Source: Vibrio celticus (GTDB lineage: Bacteria > Pseudomonadota > Gammaproteobacteria > Enterobacterales > Vibrionaceae). From it: a DNA stretch of 64,000 nucleotides. Made by a program: the position numbers and the translations under genes. The notes under the pieces are model-generated. The model was not told where the DNA came from. It searched no databases and saw only the letters and a list, made by a program, of their open reading frames with translations. The stretch's first letter is position 1. Every line of letters starts with the position of its first letter. The stretch covers positions 3,348,001-3,412,000 of the forward strand of contig NZ_AP025463.1 of NCBI RefSeq assembly GCF_024347335.1, read 5' to 3'. Below, in pieces: positions 16,651-26,699 of the stretch.

Positions 16651-16920
16651 TTTCGATGCTCCAATGTGCTCGCGTGCTCTCTAGTAAAGCTTTAGCCGTC
16701 AGTTTTGCTGAGCTTATGTAGTGCTTGATTTGCATTCTTTCTGCTGGCTTATTACCTTCTTGACGAATTGAAACGACCATACCAATAGTGGAGAGTCCCG
16801 CCCAATCAAGCGCTATATCGCCTAAGAAATATGTATTGTGAACCACCATACTCAAACGCGTTTCTGTACGACCATGTCCTTTCTCTTGAGTGACGTATTT
16901 ATCACCTTCAAAACTATTAA
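16651..16920 (-). pseudogene. ISAs1-family transposase, 5' exon fragment
   Basis: Encodes the middle of an ISAs1-family transposase on the minus strand: YVTQEKGHGRTETRLS, then DIALDWAGLSTIGMVVSIRQ and ESTRAHWSIE, stopping where the group II intron begins. The catalytic N-terminal part is missing; at about 16920 the coding sequence abuts the end of another ISAs1 copy. It is the left partner of 14539-14759. Confidence 0.85.
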
Positions 16921-16925
16921 GCATA

Positions 16926-17067
16926 CAGGGCAAGGTTACGAAGCCCCTTGCCCTGCAAGGACTTGCGAAAGGTAACTGTTGCTACGGTTTGCTTTTTCTG
17001 CTTTCTTTTGATCCCAGCTTTGAAGCTGGTTTCTTCCATCAGCAGGTTTAAAGCAATATGTCTTATA
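16926..17067 (-). pseudogene. ISAs1-family transposase tail, second partial copy
   Basis: Encodes HIALNLLMEETSFKAGIKRK and TFRKSLQGKGLRNLAL on the minus strand, the same C-terminal tail as at 14539-14660 with several substitutions. It ends in the terminal repeat CAGGGCAAGG at 16926. On its upstream side it is joined directly to IS66 sequence, so it is a truncated leftover of a separate insertion. Confidence 0.82.
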
Positions 17068-17559
17068 ATGTAGGTTTGTGTCCATCTGAACATCAGGCAC
17101 AGACTCGGGAAGATCCGCTTGATGCTTGTCGCCACACCACGAGCATTCACCTTTGAAGACTTGATGTTCAATAAGTGTGTACGAAATATCAGGTAAATCG
17201 AAGATTTGATGTCGTTTGTAAGGTTTTCGATTTGGGACAACACAACCACCGCAGTGGCATGTTTTGCTTGGTAAGTATTGCTCAACCGAGGCATTGTTTT
17301 CAATAGGGTGAAGCAGTCGGCGATGACCTTTATGACCTGGTTGAGCTCCTTGCTTTTTTCCAGAGTCCCTCCGATTAGGCGAAGTATTCTTAGCTTTATT
17401 ATGCAAAGGCTGCTGTGATGATGGTACAGAAGAGTTTCGACTATTTTGATTTAGTCGGTCTTCAAGTTCAGCCAAATTATTCCATAAAAAATGGATGATA
17501 TCTTTCGCTTCTTCAGGCGAATCGAAATCTGGCGGAGGTGGTAATGTTTTCTTATTCAT
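17068..17559 (-). pseudogene. IS66-family transposase, N-terminal fragment
   Basis: Starting MNKKTLPPPPDFDSPEEA, the fragment has the coiled helical N-terminal region (NNLAELEDRLNQNSRNSS), a basic linker (GKKQGAQPGHKGHRRL) and the IS66 zinc-finger cysteines (CHCGG..., CSWCG). It stops after about 165 residues where ISAs1-family tail sequence takes over, so the DDE catalytic domain is lost. No tnpA/tnpB helper genes of IS66 are seen next to it. It is a dead remnant between ugd and the ISAs1/intron mosaic. Confidence 0.85.
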
Positions 17560-17703
17560 ACCTCCAGATTGCCACCGCAAAAAGATCATTCAAGTTGAAT
17601 GTGGGATCAAGTTAACCCGGTCACATAACTTTAGTGTCAAGGCCTCGCGGGTGAATAGTTACGAATTGGCAGCGGAATAACGGATATACAAATAGATAAA
17701 AAA

Positions 17704-18870
17704 TTAATCACTACCAAATAAGTCTCGAGTATAAACCTTATCTGCAACGTCCTTGATCTCATTGACCATACGGTTAGAGACAATCACATCACAACTGGCT
17801 TTAAACTCTTCTAGATCTTTAATAACTTGTGAGTGAAAAAATTCTGATTCGTCTAGCACTGGCTCATATACTACAACATCAATGCCTCTAGCTTTAATAC
17901 GCTTCATTACACCTTGAATACTCGACGCACGAAAGTTATCTGAACCCGCCTTCATGATCAGCCGGTAGATACCCACGCGTTTTGGGTTACGCTTGATGAT
18001 CGAATCAGCCAAAAAATCTTTACGAGTAGCGTTCGCATCAACTATCGCACCAATAATTTTATTTGGCACGTCTTCGTAGTTTGCACGTAGCTGCTTAGTG
18101 TCTTTTGGTAAACAATAACCACCATACCCAAACGATGGGTTGTTGTAGTGATTACCTATCCGAGGATCAAGACCAACACCTTCGATGATTTGGCGACTGT
18201 CTAGGCAATGTGTTTCGGCATAAGTATCTAGCTCATTAAAGTAGGCTACACGTAATGCAAGGTAAGTGTTGGAGAACAACTTTACTGCTTCGGCTTCCGT
18301 TGAATCGGTATACAGCACTTCGATATTCTCTTTCTTTGCGCCTTCAACGAGAAGGTTCGCAAAAATTTCAGCACGTTCAGTGCGTTCACCAACGATAACA
18401 CGAGAAGGATATAGGTTATCGTACAATGCTTTACCTTCACGCAAAAACTCTGGCGAGAAGATAATATTCTCACAATTTAGTTTTTTCTTGACACGAGTTG
18501 TGTAGCCTACAGGTACAGTAGATTTAATAACCATTACCGCATTTGGATTAATAGCCATAACATCAAGAATAACTGCTTCAACAGACTTGGTATTAAAGTA
18601 GTTCGTCTCTGCGTCATAGTCCGTCGGCGTAGCAATCACTACGTAGTCTGCCCCTTTATAAGCGAGTTCTTTGTCCATGGTTGCTGTAAAGTTCAAGGGT
18701 TCATTGGCCAAAAAAAATGATATTTCAGCATCAACAATCGGAGATTGCTTTTTGTTTAACATCTCTACTTTTTCTTCAATAATATCTACAGCAACCACTT
18801 CATGGTTTTGTGCTAGTAGCATAGAATTAGATAGGCCAACATAACCTGTACCTGCAATTGCAATTTTCAT
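17704..18870 (-). CDS. ugd: UDP-glucose 6-dehydrogenase, copy 1 (polysaccharide locus)
   Basis: A protein of 388 residues with the NAD-binding GTGYVGLSN at the N terminus, the central FSPEFLREGKALYD, and the catalytic cysteine in GGYCLPKDT. It oxidises UDP-glucose to UDP-glucuronic acid, a common acidic component of capsules. It is the last gene of the long minus-strand operon, 30 bp after the wzy-like gene. A second, closely similar copy lies at 50904-52067; both end VYTRDLFGSD. The local base composition is closer to the core genes than to the very AT-rich genes just upstream. Confidence 0.96.
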   Translation of the reverse strand: MKIAIAGTGYVGLSNSMLLAQNHEVVAVDIIEEKVEMLNKKQSPIVDAEISFFLANEPLNFTATMDKELAYKGADYVVIATPTDYDAETNYFNTKSVEAVILDVMAINPNAVMVIKSTVPVGYTTRVKKKLNCENIIFSPEFLREGKALYDNLYPSRVIVGERTERAEIFANLLVEGAKKENIEVLYTDSTEAEAVKLFSNTYLALRVAYFNELDTYAETHCLDSRQIIEGVGLDPRIGNHYNNPSFGYGGYCLPKDTKQLRANYEDVPNKIIGAIVDANATRKDFLADSIIKRNPKRVGIYRLIMKAGSDNFRASSIQGVMKRIKARGIDVVVYEPVLDESEFFHSQVIKDLEEFKASCDVIVSNRMVNEIKDVADKVYTRDLFGSD

Positions 18871-18900
18871 ATATATACCAAATAGTTATTTCTAGTCTCG

Positions 18901-20169
18901 TTACGTTCGGGAGCGGTTGTTTAACAATAAAGAAGACACCAATATTATTGAAAAAAATCTGATAAGCACAACCCCATCTACCAGTATAGAACCTTTGACC
19001 TGAACAATTAAAACACAAAAAGTAAAAAAAACAAAAATATAGGACAATCTATTTCTTTGGATTTTATCAACCTCAATCGAAAACATAGTAAAGAAAATAA
19101 GAAAGGAAAAGTAGTATATTAGGCTGCCGATTATACCACTATATAGAATAACTCTAAGATACCCTATATCTGTACTCATATAGTAACCACCATTCATATT
19201 TAAATACAAACCATCCCCTAGAAGAATAGTGTACATATCTGGAAAAAAAAACATTTCTTTCATTACAGATGTAGAACCTGTATCAAAACTACCAGTTTCG
19301 ATATAACTATTAAAAATTTCGAAAACCCACTCTCTCAATCCTACAACGATAGCTTGTTCAGTCTGTATAAACCACAAAATAAAAATAGAAAACATTGATA
19401 ATAAAATCATAATGTGCAATCTAACTAAACGTATCATATTTCTATTTTTAAAAGACACACAGTAAAGGGAAACAAATAGAAAATATGCAAATATAAAAAT
19501 CAATCCAGTACGTGCAGAAAGTAATATCGATGATATGATGACTAGTGAAAATACTGAATACTTAATTACACTTTTTCTATCCCTAAGTAATAAAGGCACT
19601 AAGAAAAGCCCAAATGATTGAACAACTGCCATACTATAGCCTGTCCACCCAGTTAATCCAACTTGTCGAAATCGATACCCCGAGTCGATAACATCGAACC
19701 CCTTCCCTTCAGCATCTATAAAAAAATGAATCATATCAAAAAAACCAGGGGAAAAAATCATGTAGATTATAATTAAAGACTGAAGGAAAACAATATTAAA
19801 AACAAACTTCAAAACAGAGTCCAAGGATAACCTAGATATACGACGGTCAAATATTTTAATAGACAAGTAAAACAAAACCAGAGTTATCACTACCTCTAAA
19901 ACACTTCGAATCAAAACAACATCGCTTGTTTGATTAATTAAAAGAGGTAGTAAGAAAAGTATCAAACACAATAAAAATGGTAACAATACGAAGAGAAGTC
20001 TTTTATCCAACTTAAAATTCGTTGAATAAAGAAACACCACACCAGCACATAAAAGGTAAAACACACGAAACAAATCAATAGGAAAATATTTAAATTTAAC
20101 CCCATACAATATACATGCTGAAATAAAAACAAAAACAAACCGAAACAATTTGTTAAATAGAATGCTCAT
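18901..20169 (-). CDS. O-antigen/capsule polymerase, Wzy-like integral membrane protein
   Basis: A protein of 422 residues made of about 10-12 strongly hydrophobic segments with few charged loops, including the Wzy-type loop region with SAEGKGFDVIDSGYRFRQVG-like sequence between membrane segments and the LLSARTGLIFI segment. Wzy polymerases join lipid-linked repeat units in the periplasm and have little sequence conservation, so the call rests on topology and on its place among wzx, glycosyltransferases and ugd. The gene is notably AT-rich, as usual for wzy genes gained by transfer. It follows the GT4 gene by 6 bp. Confidence 0.75.
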   Translation of the reverse strand: MSILFNKLFRFVFVFISACILYGVKFKYFPIDLFRVFYLLCAGVVFLYSTNFKLDKRLLFVLLPFLLCLILFLLPLLINQTSDVVLIRSVLEVVITLVLFYLSIKIFDRRISRLSLDSVLKFVFNIVFLQSLIIIYMIFSPGFFDMIHFFIDAEGKGFDVIDSGYRFRQVGLTGWTGYSMAVVQSFGLFLVPLLLRDRKSVIKYSVFSLVIISSILLSARTGLIFIFAYFLFVSLYCVSFKNRNMIRLVRLHIMILLSMFSIFILWFIQTEQAIVVGLREWVFEIFNSYIETGSFDTGSTSVMKEMFFFPDMYTILLGDGLYLNMNGGYYMSTDIGYLRVILYSGIIGSLIYYFSFLIFFTMFSIEVDKIQRNRLSYIFVFFTFCVLIVQVKGSILVDGVVLIRFFSIILVSSLLLNNRSRT

Positions 20170-20175
20170 ATGTTA

Positions 20176-21194
20176 TTATAATGACCTGTAAATATTAATA
20201 TACTTGTCCGAAATCGAACCCCAAGAATAATTATCAAAAATATATTCTCGCGTTCTTATATCACGACAGGAAACAACCTTTCTTTTAATTGATTTTGAAA
20301 ATTCAGCAGAAGTTAATTCAGAAACATCACCACCTCCACAAGAAGATAATATTTCTTCCACATTGCAATGAGGTGAAACTAAACAATATGTGTCTACGCT
20401 AAGAGCTTCCAATACAACCATTGGCATTCCTTCACTTCTAGATGGAAGGAGCATTAATCGGGAGTTAGCCAGAAATTCATACTTATCGTTGCCATATATA
20501 GCACCACCAATAAAAACAATTTCTTCCAAATTTAATTTTTTCACATGTTTAAATATTAGTTCACGGTCTAGACTAGTAGGAAAACTTCCATGCATCCTAA
20601 TTTTAACCTTTTTCTCAGTTAAAAAGTTTTTTATCTCTCCAATTGAGTCAAGTAAAACATCAATCCCTTTCCCAAAATAATCATACCTAGACAAAAATGA
20701 TATGTAATTTTCTTTATGGCCTTCAATTAAAAAGTACGTCGTATCATCAACACCATTAGGTATTACTTCACACCGTTTTACTTTAATGTTAAGAATTTTT
20801 TTTTCTTCCGTATTTAACAGAAACAAACAAGAACTTTTGAAATCAAATAATTTAAAAAATCTTCCTTATAATATTTTTTATAATATGACTTTCTCATTGC
20901 ATTAGGCATAAATGCACCATGTAAATGAACACAGTAATCTATCCTTATTAGCAAGCAGAAAGCCATCAACACCCAAGACAAAGGTGAAAAAACTTTGTGA
21001 AACACTACAACATCTGACTTATTTAACTTTTTCAATAAATATAAAAATTTAAATAAAACATCTTTTTCTTCTATGTATTCAAGTTCTAACACAACTCCAT
21101 TACTTTGGGATTGATATTCAAATAATTTATCAACCACCGTCGAAACACCACAAAAGTTGTCTTTAACTTTAGTGCTTATATGCAAGATTCGCAT
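20176..21194 (-). pseudogene. Glycosyltransferase family 4, frameshifted in mid gene
   Basis: The first 126 codons (from 21194) encode a GT4 N-terminal domain (MRILHISTKV, HLHGAFMP) and the last part (to 20176) a GT4 C-terminal domain with EVIPNGVDD, SRYDYFGKGIDVLLDSI, LPSRSEGMPMVVLEAL. They lie in different frames and overlap by 13 bases. One extra T in the six-base T run read on the minus strand (20854-20859) gives EDFFKLFDFKSSCLFLLNTEE and a normal protein of about 340 residues. It would act on a nucleotide-sugar to extend the repeat unit. The break may be a true mutation, a phase-variable tract or an error. Confidence 0.82.
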
Positions 21195-22011
21195 ATTTTT
21201 TCACTCCATAAGCAACAGAAAAAAATAAGAATAACAGATCGCATTTACCTTGTTTTCTTATACCACCATAAACGTAGATATATGCCTTATACCTGCTTTT
21301 AAAACTTTGGCTAAGTAAATTGTAGTGTTTATCGATAAAAAAATTCATCCCATTAATTTTTCGTGGCGAATTTGTAATTCTTTCCCTTTTAGGATCAACA
21401 TCTAAGTAGTAATCAGCATTGCTTAAATTCAACCCATTACCATACTTACAGCAAAGTCTTATCCATAAATCATAATCTTGCCAACAATTCAAGTTAGCAT
21501 CAAAAGCTTTAATTGTTTTTAGTCTTTTAGTTAAAGTAAATACTTGATTACCTACGTTATTTCCATTTGATAGTTCAGAGAGGAGCAATTCGCGTTTCGA
21601 ATTATACAATTCATTTCTTAAGATATTTTTGTCACAAATAGGTATGACTGATGAAGAAAGAAATGAGTACTGATTAAGGTTATCTCTAGACGAATAAAAA
21701 TTATCTAATCGAGATAGCGCAAAATAATCATCATCATCTAAACCTGTTATATATTTACCAGTAGCGTGATCTATTGCTATATTACGAGAGACACAAGCTC
21801 CTTTTGATATTTCATTTCTAAATATCAAAACTCTTTCATCAGATTTTTTTAAATTTTTCAAATACGACCAAGTATCATCGCTTGACCCATCATCAACAAC
21901 TATTAATTCAAGATTGGTATACGATTGATTTATAACAGATTCACATGCCCTTTTCAACAAATCAACCCGATTGTGAGTAGGGATATAAACTGTAATTTTG
22001 TCTCTGTTCAT
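21169..22011 (-). CDS. Glycosyltransferase family 2
   Basis: A protein of about 280 residues with the GT2 opening ITVYIPTHNRVDLLKRA, the nucleotide-binding VVDDGSSDDTW, SRNIAIDHATGKYITGLDDDD (metal-binding DxD in the last part) and the ED-like WQDYDLW. It should transfer a sugar to the growing lipid-linked unit at the cytoplasmic face. The ATG at 22011 is chosen because a longer frame begins with a GTG inside the degenerate end of an ISAs1-family element. It overlaps the downstream GT4 start by 26 bases, so the two are translated together. Donor sugar unknown. Confidence 0.87.
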   Translation of the reverse strand: MNRDKITVYIPTHNRVDLLKRACESVINQSYTNLELIVVDDGSSDDTWSYLKNLKKSDERVLIFRNEISKGACVSRNIAIDHATGKYITGLDDDDYFALSRLDNFYSSRDNLNQYSFLSSSVIPICDKNILRNELYNSKRELLLSELSNGNNVGNQVFTLTKRLKTIKAFDANLNCWQDYDLWIRLCCKYGNGLNLSNADYYLDVDPKRERITNSPRKINGMNFFIDKHYNLLSQSFKSRYKAYIYVYGGIRKQGKCDLLFLFFSVAYGVKKYANLAYKH

Positions 22012-22065
22012 TTTTGAATCTCGGTAATTTTTAGAAAAACAATATTTATCTAAAGGTTTAATATC

Positions 22066-23237
22066 CACGGAAAAATCATGAACTTCCCCGTCAATAAAGG
22101 CTTGCTAGAACCTTTAAAAGGTACTCACAATTCATCGAACACATCGCTCTTTTGTGTTTAATGCTCGCTTTGAGTGTCGTTTCACTCTTCAGCATGTTTA
22201 AGCACATCTGCCTGATCCTTGCGAAGTTTTCTGCACCTTAATCTACTCGTTTTCGGCTGGCATCTTCACCAAAAGCGGTGTCTAACGACCAGTGCATCGA
22301 CTCAACCAACCAATGTGAACACGTGGCATTTAACAATTCTTTAGTACTTAATTCCTTCGAGTTAATATAGCATCTAACCGTGAATTCTGACTCTTTCGCG
22401 ACCTCTTCCTTTTGTCGTAAAAAACAACGATACCCATTGTTTTTAGCTCTGCCCATTCAAGTCCTACATCACCTAAAACACTCAAATCAGTATTCGTTAA
22501 GGCCAGTCTCGTTTCCTGGCGACCACGAGATTTTTCTTGCGTGCTATACGAATCACCATCGTGCTTTTGCAGTATACTCATATCGAAATAGTTATTGAAC
22601 GCTTGCTCTAAACGTCCCTGATTTCCTTTAACCGCCAGTAAGTAATCAGCATTATTATCAAGTATTTTCTGAGCAATTTCCTTTTGGCATCCCATTGCAT
22701 CAATAGTGACCAAACAACCTGATATATCAAGCAGTTCGAGTAACTCTGGGATAGCGGTGATCTCGTTCGATTTCTCGTAAACTTTATGTTGCCCGAGGCT
22801 AACACCATTTTCAGTCGCAAAAGCGTTTACTATGTGAATAGCACCAAGACCGCAAGAGTCATCATAAGAGCCTCTAACGGTTTTACCGTCAATGGCAATC
22901 ACTTCACCTTTAGTTAGCTCAGTACAATCCTTCATCCATTCGATAAAGCACTTTTGTAGGCGAGTGGCATTAATCATTCCCATCGCTCTTGCTATTGTCG
23001 ATGTAGAAGGTATACCATGACTAAAATCACCAAACCGCTTTAAAAAATCTAACTGTGCTTGCCGTAAAGATGAATGGCTTTCCAATCATCTTGGCCGGAA
23101 AAAACAGCACAAATTGTTAACAGAATTATACTCGACTTTGCCTCGTTGTTGGTATCTGGAATGACATCGAAATGCATAAATGAAACACTACTTCACGTCA
23201 CCTCTTATTCCATAAAAGGTTTCATGATCTTGCCCTG
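22066..23237 (-). mobile_element. Decayed ISAs1-family insertion sequence
   Basis: The element's left end is CAGGGCAAGATCATGAAACC, read on the minus strand from 23237. A weak match, CACGG...ATCATGAA, lies at 22066-22083 in inverted orientation. The 1.17-kb length fits ISAs1 relatives. No target duplication is visible. It separates the wzx-like gene from the downstream GT2 gene and may be polar on the rest of the operon. Confidence 0.7.
22091..23177 (-). pseudogene. ISAs1-family transposase with two frameshifts and a nonsense codon
   Basis: The protein can be followed from ATG 23177 (MHFDVIPDTNNEAKSS...) through QAQLDFLKRFGDFSHGIPS, IAIDGKTVRGSYDD, VTIDAMGCQKEIA, GNQGRLE and HWLVESMHWSLDTAFGED to a C-terminal NFARIRQMCLNMLKSE region. 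It changes frame at a GG pair near 23062 (three G expected) and at an A6 run at 22419-22424 (seven expected), and meets TAA at 22238-22240 in place of a glutamine-like codon. The DDE residues are present in the fragments. It is inactive as written. Confidence 0.85.
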
Positions 23238-23251
23238 TTTACTATTGCTCA

Positions 23252-24679
23252 TCAACCATTTAAAAACCTCTTTATAGGAGCAAAAAACATCGCTATTGAA
23301 ACTGCACCCAGCATTCCATTGATTAATAGCTCTTCAAAATTACCAAATTCAAAACTTGACAAAAGATACTTATCTAATAAAGAGTACATAGCTATAGAGG
23401 GTAGCATTATAAAAACTGACTTAATCTGAGATACAAAAAAATATCGCAATCTAGTGTTAAAACAGTATCTAAATAATAGAAAGTATGTTTGAAAATAGTT
23501 AATGCTGAAAGATAATACTAGGCACATAGCCACATATTTAATTTCACCTAAACTAACACCTAAAAAAATTGCAGTCACATTTACAATTGCCGAAAGAATC
23601 CCTGAAAAAAATAACAACCTCGGTTTGTTTGCAACTTGAAAAAATGACCCAGAAGTTGATAACACTGCCTGTGTAGGTATCATGAATGCGAAAATCATTA
23701 TTAATGGCTCTATCTCTAACCATTGTTCACCAAATAGAATCAGAATAACAATCTCACTATTAAAGAACAAAAACACACTTATTGGCAATGATAAAGCAAG
23801 TAATCTAGACGTTAATCGATCATGCTCCTTAATGATTTTTTCCTTATCATTTCTTACCTTTGTCAAGATTGGCTGAATAGCCGGTGTCATAGCAAATGTA
23901 GTAACCATTAATGGATAACGCATTAACTGGTATGATTTTTCATATACACCAACTGCCGACATACCAAAATACTTGGCAATAAGCACGTTATCTAAATTTC
24001 GGGAGAAATAATTAATAAAATTAAAACCAAATTGATATCCGGCGAAACTAGCCAGTTGTTTAATATGTTGTACCTCTCTTCCTAACCTTGCTCGCCCCAT
24101 TGACGTATTCTTTGATTGATGGTGTATTAAAAAGAATCTAAATAAACTTTGTAACAAGCTCTTTGCCGCAAGTGCAAGTACACCAAAATCAGCCAAAAAA
24201 AGAAAATAAACGAAAAATAAACTAATTAACTCAGCTATTGATTCAGATTTAGCTATCCTTACAAACTGTGCATCCTTATTTAACGACGCTATAGGCACGA
24301 TACTTAAGGAGTAAAAAACAATTGAAACACTAACTATCATTGCAATCGATTGATATTCATACCCACCATAAAGTGAATTTAAAAAATAGGAGCAAAAGTA
24401 AAATAACATGCCTAGGGCTAAACCTAAAACAAAGGTAACGGTAAATACACCATCCCTTTGGTTAGAATTAAAACTTTTCTCATTAATTATTGCAGGCCCT
24501 ATTCCAACATCCGAAAGCATTTGAAAGAAAATAACGAAAACTTGAATAGATGCAATTACCCCAAATTGTTCCGGCGAAAATAACCGAGCATAAATGGCTA
24601 AAGCTGAAAACTGCACTGCATATATTAAAAATTTTCCTAATATGCTTTTTTTAATAGCTGAATATAACAACTTTCTCAT
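23252..24679 (-). CDS. Polysaccharide repeat-unit flippase, WzxC-like
   Basis: A protein of 475 residues with roughly 12-14 membrane segments and the PST/MOP-superfamily opening GKFLIYAVQFSALAIYARLFSPEQFG, the FNSNQRDGVF loop and NLDNVLIAKYFG seen in WzxC/colanic-acid-type flippases. It should carry undecaprenyl-linked repeat units across the inner membrane for Wzy polymerisation. Its stop lies 15 bp from the end of the ISAs1-family remnant and its start shares a base with the stop of the next gene upstream. No truncation is seen. Confidence 0.88.
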   Translation of the reverse strand: MRKLLYSAIKKSILGKFLIYAVQFSALAIYARLFSPEQFGVIASIQVFVIFFQMLSDVGIGPAIINEKSFNSNQRDGVFTVTFVLGLALGMLFYFCSYFLNSLYGGYEYQSIAMIVSVSIVFYSLSIVPIASLNKDAQFVRIAKSESIAELISLFFVYFLFLADFGVLALAAKSLLQSLFRFFLIHHQSKNTSMGRARLGREVQHIKQLASFAGYQFGFNFINYFSRNLDNVLIAKYFGMSAVGVYEKSYQLMRYPLMVTTFAMTPAIQPILTKVRNDKEKIIKEHDRLTSRLLALSLPISVFLFFNSEIVILILFGEQWLEIEPLIMIFAFMIPTQAVLSTSGSFFQVANKPRLLFFSGILSAIVNVTAIFLGVSLGEIKYVAMCLVLSFSINYFQTYFLLFRYCFNTRLRYFFVSQIKSVFIMLPSIAMYSLLDKYLLSSFEFGNFEELLINGMLGAVSIAMFFAPIKRFLNG

Positions 24680-25791
24680 TAGCGTAAGTTCTTAATATAT
24701 CTTTCTGAAAAAACCTCAGGACTAAAATTTTCATTATATATATCATAACCACGTCTACCTAACTCCTTTAGCTGTTCTTTATTATTTAATATGAATTCTA
24801 TTTTCATTAAAATTTGTTTAGGAGTGGGTGATGACTCGGTTAAATATATATTCTTCCCATCTTCAAGAAACTCATTACAGGCACCAGTCTCCATTGACAG
24901 ACAAGGAATGCTTAAAGCTAAAGTATCAACAATCTTATTTACTAAGACTGTTTTTGCTTTTTCACTATCTCCAAAATTACCAAGAGCTAAATCGCAATTA
25001 TTAATTAGGAATTCTGGCAACTTACCATTTCTAAAAGTCGAGCTATGATTAAATATAACATTACTAGTAATGCCTAGCCTATTAACTTGTTCTACATAGT
25101 CATTTGACTTATCGACAGAATCTCCAAATATATAAAGATAAACATTATCCCTCTTAAGCATCGAAAATGCTTCGATAACCTTATCTAGGCCGTGCAGAGG
25201 TATATATGTTCCCCACCAACAAATATTAAAATTTTCAGAAGTAACTTCAAATTTCAGGTCACGTACTTTAACTCGATCTATAACTAACGGTATAATTTTA
25301 ATTTTTTCTTGAGCATTTTCACACATGAATCGTTGGTAATAATCTGCTTCAGAGTTGTTTAAACAAATTATCTCATCTGCTAATTTAGTGATATTTCGCT
25401 CAATAAAACTTAAAAACTTTGCTTTTTTACTCAGAGGGTTAACTATTTTCCGATCATTCACAAGTGCATCGTATTCACTAATATAAAATTCTAAGATTAC
25501 TTTGGTACCACATATTTTTGCTATTGATATATCAAGCAGTACTAACCAGCCAAAGTTCATTGGTAACATAACTAAGGACTTGCTGTTTGCTATCAAAAAA
25601 AATCGGATAGGAAATAGAATAATTAGTGTTATAAGTGAAAATATCGTTTTAATCGATTTTCGACCACTATATGGTAAATACCAAGGTAAATAACACCATT
25701 TAATGTTGTTATCCGAAAGAGCCTTCATAATATTCTGCGCTCTATAAGAACCATTTATATGTCCTGAAACAAAAACCATATTACTCCTCAT
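24679..25791 (-). CDS. Glycosyltransferase family 4
   Basis: A protein of 370 residues with a GT-B layout: an N-terminal region with a hydrophobic patch near residues 50-70 (IKTIFSLITLIILFPIRF) and a C-terminal domain with CWWGTYIPLHGLDKVIEAF, IFGDSVD and the FLEDGKNIYL / GRRGYDIYNENFSPEVF end. It lacks a clear full E-x7-E motif in the usual place, so donor cannot be guessed. The start overlaps nothing, but its stop overlaps the wzx start by one base, which ties it to the operon. Strongly AT-rich like its neighbours. Confidence 0.82.
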   Translation of the reverse strand: MRSNMVFVSGHINGSYRAQNIMKALSDNNIKWCYLPWYLPYSGRKSIKTIFSLITLIILFPIRFFLIANSKSLVMLPMNFGWLVLLDISIAKICGTKVILEFYISEYDALVNDRKIVNPLSKKAKFLSFIERNITKLADEIICLNNSEADYYQRFMCENAQEKIKIIPLVIDRVKVRDLKFEVTSENFNICWWGTYIPLHGLDKVIEAFSMLKRDNVYLYIFGDSVDKSNDYVEQVNRLGITSNVIFNHSSTFRNGKLPEFLINNCDLALGNFGDSEKAKTVLVNKIVDTLALSIPCLSMETGACNEFLEDGKNIYLTESSPTPKQILMKIEFILNNKEQLKELGRRGYDIYNENFSPEVFSERYIKNLR

Positions 25792-25835
25792 CTTTTGGTC
25801 TAATTAAACTAGGAACAATTCATTACATATTAGAT

Positions 25836-26699
25836 CTAATCTTCAATGAGTAATTTAATCCCCTCTTTCAGGGAGACTTTTTTATTCCAATTAGGTAGGC
25901 ATTGATAACTAGAAAACGGTATTTTCATCACCTCTCTCTCTCGGTAGGCTCTAGCACCCCAATTAATATTTATTGGCAAGCCAATCTCATCCTCTATAAT
26001 AACCACTAACTCCTTCAAAGAAGTGTCATTCCCAGTTAGAATCGAAAACTCTTCGTTTAGGGGAACTCTTGTGGATAATACTCTTTCTAGTCCAATATTT
26101 AGAGCGTTAACAGCATCGCTAATATAGCAAGTTTCAAACCTTTGTTCCCCTAAACTCATATCTAGAGTACCTTTGTTTATTGCCGTTTCGATTAGTAGCT
26201 GAATAATCTTCTTACGATGATCTTCTTTACCATAGGTATCGTTGAAGTGTAAATTTAGGCTCTGCCATTGATAAGCATCGGAATAGAAACCTAACAGCTC
26301 TTGAAACGCTTGTTTAGTAGCAGCATAAAGGTTGGCATATCGATAGTATTCACAATTGAATCGCTGCCACGTTGTTCCAACATTGACAATTTTACTCGTC
26401 TTTGTTTGCTTCATAGCTTCAAGTAAATGTGTTCCAAAAACGATGTTAGCTTCAAGCAAAGGATCGATGTCATCTTCTGTATGAAGCGCACGAAAGCACG
26501 TTGCTAAGTGCAGTACAACATCAATATCTTTAAGTGCGTTTTTTATAGACCCTATTGTGCCATCGTAATAATGAACATGGACACCTGCTATAGAAACACC
26601 TTGGTTTCTTACTAATGCATGTATTTCATAATATTCATACATAGAGGTAATAAATTGTTGACCAACAAAACCCGTTGCTCCTGTCACTAATATCTTCAT
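25836..26699 (-). CDS. NAD(P)-dependent CDP-4-keto-3,6-dideoxyhexose reductase (AscF/abequose-synthase-like)
   Basis: A protein of 287 residues of the extended short-chain dehydrogenase family, with GATGFVGQQ at the N terminus and a Tyr-x3-Lys pair in NLYAATKQAF near residues 127-134. It starts 4 bases inside the end of the epimerase gene and follows the complete CDP-dideoxyhexose set. The expected step is reduction of the C4 keto group of the CDP-3,6-dideoxy-4-hexulose to give the final sugar. With the C5 epimerase present the product is most simply CDP-ascarylose, but abequose, paratose or a related sugar cannot be excluded. Confidence 0.8.
   Translation of the reverse strand: MKILVTGATGFVGQQFITSMYEYYEIHALVRNQGVSIAGVHVHYYDGTIGSIKNALKDIDVVLHLATCFRALHTEDDIDPLLEANIVFGTHLLEAMKQTKTSKIVNVGTTWQRFNCEYYRYANLYAATKQAFQELLGFYSDAYQWQSLNLHFNDTYGKEDHRKKIIQLLIETAINKGTLDMSLGEQRFETCYISDAVNALNIGLERVLSTRVPLNEEFSILTGNDTSLKELVVIIEDEIGLPININWGARAYREREVMKIPFSSYQCLPNWNKKVSLKEGIKLLIED

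Noticed and set aside
17704..18870. GDP-mannose or UDP-ManNAc dehydrogenase instead of Ugd
   Set aside because: Length of 388 with GGYCLPKDT and FSPEFLREGKA fits the short Ugd group; WecC/AlgD-type enzymes are longer and differ at these sites.
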